Below, piece after piece: positions 23,714 through 30,845 of a stretch of 64,000 nucleotides of DNA (positions are counted from its first letter, which is position 1; each line of letters begins with the position of its first letter). The notes beneath the pieces were generated by a model. The model searched no databases. It was not told where the DNA came from and saw nothing but the letters and a program-made list of their open reading frames with translations. Source of the stretch: Streptomyces sp. SM11 (GTDB lineage Bacteria; Actinomycetota; Actinomycetes; Streptomycetales; Streptomycetaceae). The position numbers were made by a program, and so were the translations under genes. Location of the stretch: contig NZ_NEUE01000293.1 in the NCBI RefSeq assembly GCF_002910905.1, forward strand, positions 1 through 64,000, given 5' to 3'.

Positions 23714-26080
23714 CTAATCCTCTACGAGGGTCGAGAAGAGATCCGCAATTCGACCACCGTCTGCCGCTGAACTCTTACCCGTGGCCCAGGATCCGGGGCT
23801 TTCAGCGAATCGTTGAGACTCTTCCTCATCAGCCTCTCGCTCATCTGCCGACTGTCTCCACGCCTCAAGCATGCTCTGCACAGGAGCGTCAAATTTCTCC
23901 GCCATACCCTCCACGAAGTCTGCCGCATTTCTAGATTCCTGATAGTCCGACTCAGTGCGCCAATGGTCGAACTCGCTTTCCGCAAAAGTCATGAATGCTG
24001 CGTACGCAGCATTCCGCATTTCATCACTAAATTCCGCCGGGTCAAATATATCGAAAAAGAGCTCCACGTCGGACGGATCAAAGAATTCTTCGAATGATCT
24101 TTTCAGGATTCCCTGCACTAGATCTTCAAAGCCGAACGGATGAACCTGCACGTTTGCAGCCAACGTCACGTAAGATTCAACAGTGGCGATAGGAGATCCA
24201 CCTTCTGCAGACACTTGACTTCCCACCTCTGATCGGCACCATGAAATGTCATCTGGCGTGCCATGATCCGAGATGAAATGAATAACAGTAGATAGCATCT
24301 CCGGGCGCGGGTCTGGAGTCATTACTCTGTAGCCATTTCGCTTCTTTCCCACTGTCGCCTTCCAAACGGATACCCGCTCTGCGTAGAGGCGACGGATTTG
24401 CGCAATGAAGTCAGCAGAATTTTCTAGCAAGGCCTCCCGCAAACCTTCGTTAGCCACGCCAGTTGGGACTTTCATTACATCGTGTCTATCCCGCGCAATT
24501 CGCATGTACTCCAATTTTTCCCAGGCCTTGGTCATACGCTCGTCTTGCTTGGACTTGCGATATTTGTCAAGCCCGGAGTAACGAAGCAGCATCAGCGCTT
24601 GCCGAATATCCTGCAAATCCGCCAGAACAGCATCCGCCATGGCGGGGGAGCCATTTATTTTATGAAGCAAGAAGTCACGGCATGACGGGTTGGCTAGCGC
24701 CGCTCTTTGGACTGACTCATTAGAGATCGTGAGCCAGGTCCCTTCCAACACCTTAAGCGCTTGGATATACGTGTGTGGCTCCTTCGCCTGCACACACTTT
24801 CGCAACTCCCTCTCGCTAATTCCCCTGGGGGGATGAGTGACCAGGATGGACAAAACTCTCCGACCAACCGGTGAGAGGTGGTTGTACGAACTTGCCCAGA
24901 GCTCTGACGGGTCATCGAGGCTTGAACGCAAGTTGGACAGAAGGGAATCCAGATCATGCGATTGATACCGCAGAGTCTGTTCCAGGATGCGGGGACTGTA
25001 ATTCGCGTGCCTGATTACGTCCAGGTAAGCGCGATCGTCTACGAGAGCTTTCCTATCCGCCGGCGGCAGGTCCGAGAAATAAAGGTGATTGTAGAAGATC
25101 AAAGCCTTATTGTAATCAGAATAATCCTCCACTTTCACCTCGGACGGCACTAGCGATGCACCCGCTCTTCTGATTCTGTCGCTTCGCTCTTGAGCATTCC
25201 GAAGAATCTGCTCGCGCGTCGTCAGGATGAAGCGCTTGGTTCCTGGAGCTGCCCTGCGCACCTTGTCAGCAAACTGTGCAATCCGGTGATCCTCATTCTT
25301 TCCAGTAGTTTCAGCCAGGTCGGTCTGACCGAGAAAATCATCATAGTAGAAAATCTGGGGCTGTTGTGGGTTCCATAGTTCAAATCCCTCTTTTACGTCC
25401 TCGCTAATTTGCACAACTTGCCACCCCTCTTTCCAGTGCGCTAGGAGGACCATCTCAGCCAAGATGCTTTTTCCTACGCCGGGAGGTCCGGTAACAACAC
25501 AGAGATTGTGTTCTTCTAGAACACGGGTCGTGCGATCAAAGTGATCTGTTAAAACATAGAATTTAGCTCGACTTTCGATGCTTTCCAGCAGTTCCTCTGT
25601 TCGGTTCCACAAGCCACTGTGGATGATCCGAGAGAGCACCGCAGCAGAAGAAGTCCATAGCTTGAAGTGCCTGAGCTCAACCTCTGAATGTCGCAGCAAA
25701 AGAGCATTGAGGTCCTCTCGGCCGAGGATATCGCCGGTCGCGACAGGAAGGTGCTGCCGTAGAATACCGGCCAATTCCTCCTTAAACTCGACAGTCATCG
25801 ATGCGCTAGTAACGAGGATGTAGCGGCTGACATCCCGTGCGCCTCTCCATTTTTGCACCTCCTTCTTTACCGATCGGCGCAAAGCGCTACGACCTCCCCG
25901 CAGATAGTGCTTGCATTGGATGATGACGTCCGCCCCCGCCAATGCACACCGCAGATCGACTCCTTTGTCGCGGCCAGGGCCAAAAGACTCTACGTGCACT
26001 TTAAATTCTGCGTTGAGGACATCGGCAGCCAACGCTTCAAAATCCACTGGCGACAAGGTGGAGAAGTCGTATTCAGGCAA
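23714..26080 (-). CDS. Mrr-type nuclease fused to STAND NTPase, putative phage-defence effector
   Basis: Cargo gene of the element, 788 residues. The first ~130 residues form a PD-(D/E)xK nuclease: MPEYDFSTLSPVDFEALAADVL, GRDKGVDLR (Asp42) and VIIQCKHY (Gln55, Lys57), as in Mrr-like restriction enzymes. Next is a P-loop NTPase: TGPPGVGKS (about 198-205), Walker B IFYYDDFLG (about 243-251) and RFILTTRE; this layout resembles nSTAND3 proteins. The remaining ~400 residues are helical, probably the sensor. Inference: an infection signal triggers oligomerisation and nucleolytic cell suicide. TTG at 26078-26080 is taken as start because family members begin Y-D-F-S-T-L-S-P; an upstream TTG at 26125 is possible. 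The gene is AT-richer than its neighbours and has a TTA codon at 25550-25552. Confidence 0.85.
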   Translation of the reverse strand: MPEYDFSTLSPVDFEALAADVLNAEFKVHVESFGPGRDKGVDLRCALAGADVIIQCKHYLRGGRSALRRSVKKEVQKWRGARDVSRYILVTSASMTVEFKEELAGILRQHLPVATGDILGREDLNALLLRHSEVELRHFKLWTSSAAVLSRIIHSGLWNRTEELLESIESRAKFYVLTDHFDRTTRVLEEHNLCVVTGPPGVGKSILAEMVLLAHWKEGWQVVQISEDVKEGFELWNPQQPQIFYYDDFLGQTDLAETTGKNEDHRIAQFADKVRRAAPGTKRFILTTREQILRNAQERSDRIRRAGASLVPSEVKVEDYSDYNKALIFYNHLYFSDLPPADRKALVDDRAYLDVIRHANYSPRILEQTLRYQSHDLDSLLSNLRSSLDDPSELWASSYNHLSPVGRRVLSILVTHPPRGISERELRKCVQAKEPHTYIQALKVLEGTWLTISNESVQRAALANPSCRDFLLHKINGSPAMADAVLADLQDIRQALMLLRYSGLDKYRKSKQDERMTKAWEKLEYMRIARDRHDVMKVPTGVANEGLREALLENSADFIAQIRRLYAERVSVWKATVGKKRNGYRVMTPDPRPEMLSTVIHFISDHGTPDDISWCRSEVGSQVSAEGGSPIATVESYVTLAANVQVHPFGFEDLVQGILKRSFEEFFDPSDVELFFDIFDPAEFSDEMRNAAYAAFMTFAESEFDHWRTESDYQESRNAADFVEGMAEKFDAPVQSMLEAWRQSADEREADEEESQRFAESPGSWATGKSSAADGGRIADLFSTLVED

Positions 26081-26125
26081 CGCATAACCCCCGACGTTTC
26101 TAACCGCGCAAATGATCGATGACAA

Positions 26126-26528
26126 AGTTGAGCGACCAGCTTGACTTCATGAAATAGAACGATGTAGGCAGTTGCTCCAGACTTCCACTGAGCGTTACTC
26201 AAATGTTATGGAGGCGCGGGTCGGCATGCGCAGGAGCGGCGAACCCAAATCGATTGAACGTTCGGTTCTGTGCGAGCTGCAATAACGCGGCATGTGCTCA
26301 CCGACGACATGGCAGCGTTACTGACAGTCGTCCGAACGGTGCCGTCGGTGGATCGGCGGTGACTGCTCCTCTTCGCGACACAGCAGCCGGGGCATCTCCG
26401 CTGGGCCCTCTCTGGGCCCTCCGAGGGTGACAAGCAACGCCCAACGACGACCAACGACGACAGCCCGACCGCAGGTCAGATAAGGCGGGCACCCTAGTGA
26501 CCAGGGCCGGAAAGCAGGCCCGCCAGAC
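26126..26528. other. Right end of the element with arm-like repeats
   Basis: About 400 bases between the cargo gene and attR, with no convincing gene. Near the end are two exact tandem copies of CCAACGACGA (26441-26460) and two copies of CTGGGCCCTC 11 bases apart (26401-26410, 26412-26421). Such repeats beside an attachment core are candidates for integrase arm or excisionase sites. The AT-rich part at 26090-26210 should contain the cargo promoter. Confidence 0.5.
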
Positions 26529-26546
26529 CCAGGGCAAGAAGAAGTA
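26529..26546. repeat. attR core (18 bp)
   Basis: Exact second copy of CCAGGGCAAGAAGAAGTA. The base after it is A, so the uninterrupted gpmA would have ended in TAA; the flanking chromosomal DNA then runs directly into the displaced gpmA terminator. Confidence 0.93.
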
Positions 26547-26566
26547 ACCCGCCCTCTCCTTCTCCC

Positions 26567-26605
26567 CGAGCCCCCTGTTTCGCGGACCGCGAGGCAGGGG
26601 GCTCG
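26567..26605 (+). terminator. Native gpmA terminator, now separated from gpmA
   Basis: CGAGCCCCCTG and CAGGGGGCTCG form an 11-bp stem around a 17-base loop. It lies 20 bases after attR, where the gpmA transcript would end in a strain lacking the element. Confidence 0.75.
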
Positions 26606-26628
26606 TCGGTGCTCCGGACCGGCGGGCC

Positions 26629-27369
26629 TCAGGCCGGCTTGCGCCACACGGAGATGTGCTTGCCGGAGTCCTCCGCGAACGGCGCCCCGTCCCAGTCCGC
26701 GACGCGCCGTTCCCGCTCCAGCCCGGCGATGCGGGCCATCAGGTCGAGCTCCGCCGGCCAGGCGTACCGGTGCCGGGAGGCGGCTCGGCGGTAGTGGCTG
26801 TGGTCGCCGTCTCGGGTCAAGTGGTGTGAGACGAGGGTCTGCTCGACCAGGTCGAAGGTGTCGAAGCCGAGGTGCCGCTCGGACACGTCGAACGGCACCG
26901 CGACCTGACCGGGCGGCAGGAACCGCAGCGGCGGCACGCCCAGCTCGATGACGAACCGGCCACCGGGTACCAGATGCCGGGCCGCGTTGCGGAAGCACTC
27001 GACCTGCTCGTCCTGGGTGAGCAGGTTCGAGATGGTGTTGTAGACGAGGTAGACCAGGGTGAACTCGCCAGGGACGACGGTGGTGGCCATGTCCCCGATG
27101 GTCACCGGGAGCGTCTCCTCGTCCACCTTGCGGCGGAGCACCGCCGCCATGGGCTCGGACAGTTCGATGCCCACCACCGGAACACCGCGTTCCCGGAGCG
27201 GCACGCCCACGCGCCCGGTCCCGATGGCGAACTCCAGGGCCCGGCCGTCTCCGGCCAGTTCGGCAAGGAAGGCGAGGGCCGGTTCGAGGGCGGCGGCCGA
27301 GGAGTTCTCGGCCTCCTCGGCGTCGTAGCGGTCGGCGGTCGCTCGGGTCCACAGCTGGCTGCTCGTCAC
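26629..27369 (-). CDS. Class I SAM-dependent methyltransferase
   Basis: Predicted small-molecule methyltransferase of about 246 residues. The SAM-binding motif I is DGRALEFAIGTGRVGVPL (E-x-G-x-G-x-G), motif II VVGIELSEPMAAVL, and motif III VPGEFTLVYLVYNTISNLL; the N-terminus LWTRATADRYDAEEAENSSAAALEPALAFLAELAG is typical of this subfamily. GTG (V-T-S-S-Q-L-W) is taken as start; no strong ribosome-binding site is seen. Substrate unknown. The gene points toward the element border and ends close to the displaced gpmA terminator, so it converges with the original gpmA. Confidence 0.85.
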   Translation of the reverse strand: MTSSQLWTRATADRYDAEEAENSSAAALEPALAFLAELAGDGRALEFAIGTGRVGVPLRERGVPVVGIELSEPMAAVLRRKVDEETLPVTIGDMATTVVPGEFTLVYLVYNTISNLLTQDEQVECFRNAARHLVPGGRFVIELGVPPLRFLPPGQVAVPFDVSERHLGFDTFDLVEQTLVSHHLTRDGDHSHYRRAASRHRYAWPAELDLMARIAGLERERRVADWDGAPFAEDSGKHISVWRKPA

Positions 27370-27761
27370 GGGCGACCACTGTGCCGGGTGTTCGGGACTC
27401 TGTCGACGCAATTGGCTGCGGTCAACTCCCTTGCACCATGGGTGCGGCCGCCCGTGACCGGGTCGCGGCGGCTTCAGGAGGAGTACGCGGTTCTGCGCGA
27501 CCGGGTCGCGGAGAGGCTCGGGCGGGGCCCGGTGGCGGCGCGTGCGGCGGTGCCGTCGGACAGCGCGGGCTGAGCCGGGGCGCACCTGCGGCGCGCCTCG
27601 ATCCGTGCCCGATCCGTGACCCCGCCGGACCGGCCGAAGTGCCCCTCGTACGGACTACGGTGGGCCCATGCCGTCCGTGACGGCCTCACCGGTTCCGCGG
27701 CGATCGCGGCGCCCGTGACCGGCGCAGTGCATCCAGGGCGAGGAGATCGAGGAGAGCGATC
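27370..27761. other. Intergenic stretch before the toxin-antitoxin pair
   Basis: About 390 bases without a confident gene. A rightward frame ending at 27573 has a protein-like tail (LQEEYAVLRDRVAERLGRGPV) and might be a remnant of a lost gene. GAGGAGATCGAGGAGAG before 27762 provides the ribosome-binding site of the antitoxin gene. Confidence 0.4.
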
Positions 27762-28010
27762 ATGGGTGAGTCTCTGAAGACCTTCGTCGGCGGTGCCGAG
27801 GTCGAAGTGCCCAACAGCATCCCGGACATCCGGGCCGCGCTGCCCGAGGAGAGACGCGAGGAGTTCGATCTCGCGATCAACGACGCCGGGGTGCACGAGA
27901 TTCAGGCCGTCATGCGGCACTGGATGCTGGAGGCCGTCCCCGATCCCGAGGCCGAGAAGATCCTGGACCGGCTGGCGCAGGACGAGGCCGAGAGGCGGAG
28001 CGTCGCTTGA
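27762..28010 (+). CDS. Antitoxin of a RelE/ParE-type module
   Basis: An 82-residue acidic protein: MGESLKTFVGGAEVEVPNSIPDIRAALPEERREEFDLAINDAG, then a helical C-terminus ending LDRLAQDEAERRS. Size, charge and overlap with the following gene fit an antitoxin that neutralises a RelE-fold toxin, although no DNA-binding motif is obvious. A purine-rich GGAGAGCG precedes the ATG. Confidence 0.65.
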   Translation: MGESLKTFVGGAEVEVPNSIPDIRAALPEERREEFDLAINDAGVHEIQAVMRHWMLEAVPDPEAEKILDRLAQDEAERRSVA

Positions 28011-28249
28011 GCTTCCGCATCTCCTACGCACCGCCCGCCGACGACACCCTGGCCAAGATGCGCGGCGGCGAGTCCTTCCGGGACGAGATGGCCCGTACCC
28101 TCGGCGAGGAGCCGTACGGCCACGCCTCGTCCGCCGTCAAGAGGGAACGGGACCGGCGTGAGGCGACGGTCTCCGGGGCCATCGTCCTGTACTACGTCTC
28201 CCGGTCCGTCCTGACCGTCACCGTCGTGCGCCTCGTGCCTCTGCCCTGA
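28007..28249 (+). CDS. RelE/ParE-like toxin
   Basis: An 80-residue basic protein starting with TTG, whose last two bases are part of the TGA of the antitoxin gene (TTGA). The C-terminal strands SGAIVLYYVSRSVLTVTVVRLVPLP match the last beta-strands of RelE-fold mRNA interferases or gyrase-targeting ParE toxins, and the middle is rich in Arg/Lys/Glu. Coupled translation from a weak TTG start would keep toxin below antitoxin. Target unknown. Confidence 0.65.
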   Translation: MSFRISYAPPADDTLAKMRGGESFRDEMARTLGEEPYGHASSAVKRERDRREATVSGAIVLYYVSRSVLTVTVVRLVPLP

Positions 28250-28281
28250 CTCCGCCAGGCCAGAGGCACGGCGTACGTCCG

Positions 28282-29100
28282 TCAGGCGAGCTTCTTGTCC
28301 TGCGCCGCCACGACCTCAGTCGGCACCTCGAACTTCACGTCGCCGCCCGCCGCCGCCAGGTTGAAGGCGAAGAACGTCGCCACGGTGCCTTCCTTGCGCA
28401 GCGCCACCAGCTTGAACGGGGCCTGGTCGCCGTCGTCGTCGGAGGTGACCGTCCACGCCGCGGACTCGTCGCCGCCGGTGACCTTCTCCTCGGTGACCGA
28501 GGCGACCTTCATCGGCTCACCGGCGACCGTGGCGGTGAAGCCGCCCGCGCAGTCCGCCGCGGCCTTCTTGAGCGCGGCGAACGCGTCCGGGCCCGCCGTC
28601 CCCTCGTACGAGTTCAGCGCGACGAACGTGGACGTCAGGTTGAAGGCGTCCATGACCGCGTCCTCGATCTCGCCGTCCGCCAGGTCCGCCAGGTCCTCCA
28701 GCGACTTCTTATCGTCGGTCTTCTTCGGCTCGTCGATCACCTTGCGCTTCGTGGTGGCCACCGAACCCTCCTGCGCCACGCCGTACATGGCATGGGCGAC
28801 CGGCAGGCACTCCTTCTTGTCGACGGTGACGCCGTCGGCCGGGACCTCGTCGTCCGGACCGGCCTCGGTGACCTTGCGGCCCTCCACATCGCCCTGGGCG
28901 AGCGTGGCCTTCTCCAGCTCGGCGGCGGTGAGCGCCTTGGCCGGGGCCTTCGGGGCCGAGCTGCTCCCGCCCGCGGCGCCCTTGTCGTCCTTCCCTTCCT
29001 TGGCGTCGGCGTCCGACGAGCCGCCGCAGGCGGTGGCCAGCAGGGCGAGAGCGGCGGCGGAGGCGGCGAGGGCGGTACGGCGTACAGCAGTGGCGCGCAT
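28282..29100 (-). CDS. Secreted lipoprotein of unknown function
   Basis: A 272-residue lipoprotein: signal peptide MRATAVRRTALAASAAALALLATACGG with lipobox LATAC, then a Lys/Asp/Ser/Ala-rich linker of about 35 residues, then a globular domain with two Cys (ECLPVAHAMYGV and AADCAGGF) that may form a disulphide. The pattern FVALNSYEGTAGPDAFAALKKAAADC is typical of many Streptomyces surface lipoproteins whose role is unknown. The two-base gap between a bldA-independent codon usage and neighbours shows nothing odd. It stands alone, convergent with the toxin gene. Confidence 0.82.
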   Translation of the reverse strand: MRATAVRRTALAASAAALALLATACGGSSDADAKEGKDDKGAAGGSSSAPKAPAKALTAAELEKATLAQGDVEGRKVTEAGPDDEVPADGVTVDKKECLPVAHAMYGVAQEGSVATTKRKVIDEPKKTDDKKSLEDLADLADGEIEDAVMDAFNLTSTFVALNSYEGTAGPDAFAALKKAAADCAGGFTATVAGEPMKVASVTEEKVTGGDESAAWTVTSDDDGDQAPFKLVALRKEGTVATFFAFNLAAAGGDVKFEVPTEVVAAQDKKLA

Positions 29101-29333
29101 GGTTCTACTTCCTACAATCTCTGGTCCGGAAGCAACAGCCCGACCCTCGAACGGCACTTCGACGCCGTCTGGGACGTACCGTCGCAGTGCCCCACACTTT
29201 ATGATCGAACCTGTGAGCGATGATCGCTCCGGCGGCACCCTCCCGTGATCGTGATTCTGCTGTGATCACCCTGTGAACACACTGAGTGGAGCCGCCGTGC
29301 AACCATTCCGCGATGCTGGCCCCGAAGCCGCGC

Positions 29334-30265
29334 TCAACGCACGCACACGCCGCGCTGTGCCGCGTACAGGTTGGCCCGCCGGACCGCCTCCGGTCTCCCG
29401 TACGCCTCCAGGCGGGTGTTCAGGTCGCCGGTGAAGTCGGGGACGTCGATCCGGCCGAACTCCCGTACCTCGCTGATGCCCACGGTCGCGCTGTACGGGG
29501 CGATGCCGTCGATCCTCATCAGCCCGGCCCGTTCGTTGGTGACCCGGATGTTCCAGTGCGTGAAGCGCGCCCCGAAGAGCGGTCCCGCGCTCGCGTCGCC
29601 GCCGTGGACGCCGTCGTTGTTCACCGTGATGTCGGTACGCACGTTGGCGAACGGCATCCCCCGGTGCGAGTCGAACGTCCCCGTCTCCATCCGGCCCCGC
29701 GACCAGACGTTGTGGCTGGACAGACCCTCGGCGTTGATGCCGTGGAGCCGGGTGCCGGAGGGCGCGGGCGTGGTCCGCGCCGCGATGGTGAAGTCCTCGA
29801 TCAGGTTGTCGTGCGAGCCCTCACGGCAGTAGTACGGGTGGTGCGCACCGCGCCCCTCGGCCTTCGTACGGCGCAGGGTGCAGGGTGCAGGCGGACGCGC
29901 CGATCAGGCCGAAGCCGTTGTCGACGTGCCGGACGGTGACGTCGTCGGCCCAGCAGTCGTACGCGCACTGGAACGCGAGGCCGTTATCCCCGGTCCAGCA
30001 GGTGCGGGGCCTGCGGCCGCTCGACCGCCTCCAGGGTGAGGCCCTCGACGCCGGACCCGGTGAGCGGGGTGACGAGCGTGGTCAGCCGGGGGTCCCATAC
30101 GGGGCGCAGATCGAGCGGAAGCGGGCGTTCCAGGGTGATCCGGCGCCCGCGTACGCCGGTGACGCGGACCGGCCATTCGTAGGGGGTGTACGAGGTCGGC
30201 TTGGTCTTGTCGGCCCAGGGGTACGCCCGTGCGCCGCCGAGAGAGTCCGAGGGGTGGGGTGCGGG
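29334..30265 (-). pseudogene. Right-handed beta-helix (pectate-lyase/GH-like) protein, decayed
   Basis: Three frames on this strand together encode the C-terminal part of a secreted beta-helix carbohydrate-active protein: ARAYPWADKTKPTSYTPYEWPVRVTG..., then NGLAFQCAYDCWADDVTVRHVDNGFGLIG, then SHDNLIEDFTIAARTTP...SSHNVWSRGRMETGTFDSHRG to NLYAAQRGVCV. The first frame breaks at TAA 29984-29986; the second break is a tandem duplication of the 7-mer CAGGGTG (29874-29880 and 29881-29887). The N-terminal half of the gene is absent: the coding sequence meets the end of the ybjN-type gene directly. At least two frameshifts and a 5' truncation make this a relic. Confidence 0.8.
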
Positions 30266-30267
30266 AG

Positions 30268-30780
30268 TCAGCCCGTAGTCGGGCGCTGGGTCAGGTGGCT
30301 GAACGCGTCCAGGTTCCGCGTGGACTCGCCGCGCGCCACCCGCCACGCGTACTCCTTGCGGATCGAGCTCGCGAAGCCGAGCTCCAGCAGGGTGTTGAAC
30401 GCCCCGTCGGCCGCTTCGAGCACCACGCCGAGCAGCCGGTCCAGCTCCTCGGCGGTGACCACCGACAGCGGCAGTTTGCCGACCAGATAGACGTCGCCGA
30501 GCGAGTCGATCGCGTAACTCACCCCGAACAGGCGGAGGTTGCGCTCCAGCAGCCAGCGGTGCACCTCGGCGTCGTTCTCGTCGGGGTGCCGGACGACGAA
30601 CGCGTTGAGGGAGAGCGAGTGCTTGCCGACGATCAGCGAACAGGTCGTCGACAGCTTGCGGGTGCCGGGCAGCGTCACGACGTAGTTGCCGCGCCCCGGG
30701 CTCTCCCATACGAGTCCGGCGTCGTTCAGCGTCGCCTCGATGACCTGGGCCGCTGCAGTTTCGTCCGGTACGTCAGCCAT
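30268..30780 (-). CDS. YbjN domain-containing protein
   Basis: A 170-residue cytosolic protein of the YbjN/type III chaperone-like fold. Features: AAAQVIEATLNDAGLVWESPGRGNYVVTLPGTRKLSTTCSLIVGKHSLSLNAFVVRHPDEN, then the family signature VHRWLLERNLRLFGVSYAIDSLGDVYLVGKLPLSVVTAEELDRLLGVVLEAAD. Molecular role unknown. In Streptomyces and other actinobacteria it commonly follows mshA, as here, where it is 65 bases downstream and in the same direction. Confidence 0.88.
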   Translation of the reverse strand: MADVPDETAAAQVIEATLNDAGLVWESPGRGNYVVTLPGTRKLSTTCSLIVGKHSLSLNAFVVRHPDENDAEVHRWLLERNLRLFGVSYAIDSLGDVYLVGKLPLSVVTAEELDRLLGVVLEAADGAFNTLLELGFASSIRKEYAWRVARGESTRNLDAFSHLTQRPTTG

Positions 30781-30845
30781 GCAGCGAGCGTACGACAGGA
30801 GCACCGGGTCGCACGGGACGGGCTCCGCCGTGATCCGTACGGGCG

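Larger units (their letters stand above)
12377..26546. mobile_element. Integrative (AICE-like) element in the 3' end of gpmA
   Basis: About 14.15 kb bounded by an 18-bp direct repeat. Module order from the left: integrase, excisionase, iteron array, ATPase, primase-polymerase, FtsK/TraB translocase, small transfer-type genes (Zn-ribbon, DUF2637, DUF6303, DUF6284), GntR repressor, GNAT, and a nuclease-NTPase cargo gene. This fits actinomycete integrative and conjugative elements of the pSAM2 kind, which move double-stranded DNA with a single TraB protein, with a RepPP-type (primase-polymerase) replication module. Genes from DUF6284 to the ATPase form one long leftward operon with many overlaps. 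Complete by inspection: int, xis, replication, transfer and repressor genes all look intact. Confidence 0.88.

Noticed and set aside
26203..26430. 75-codon frame near the right end of the element
   Set aside because: No ribosome-binding site, no family resemblance, and it overlaps repeat DNA next to attR.
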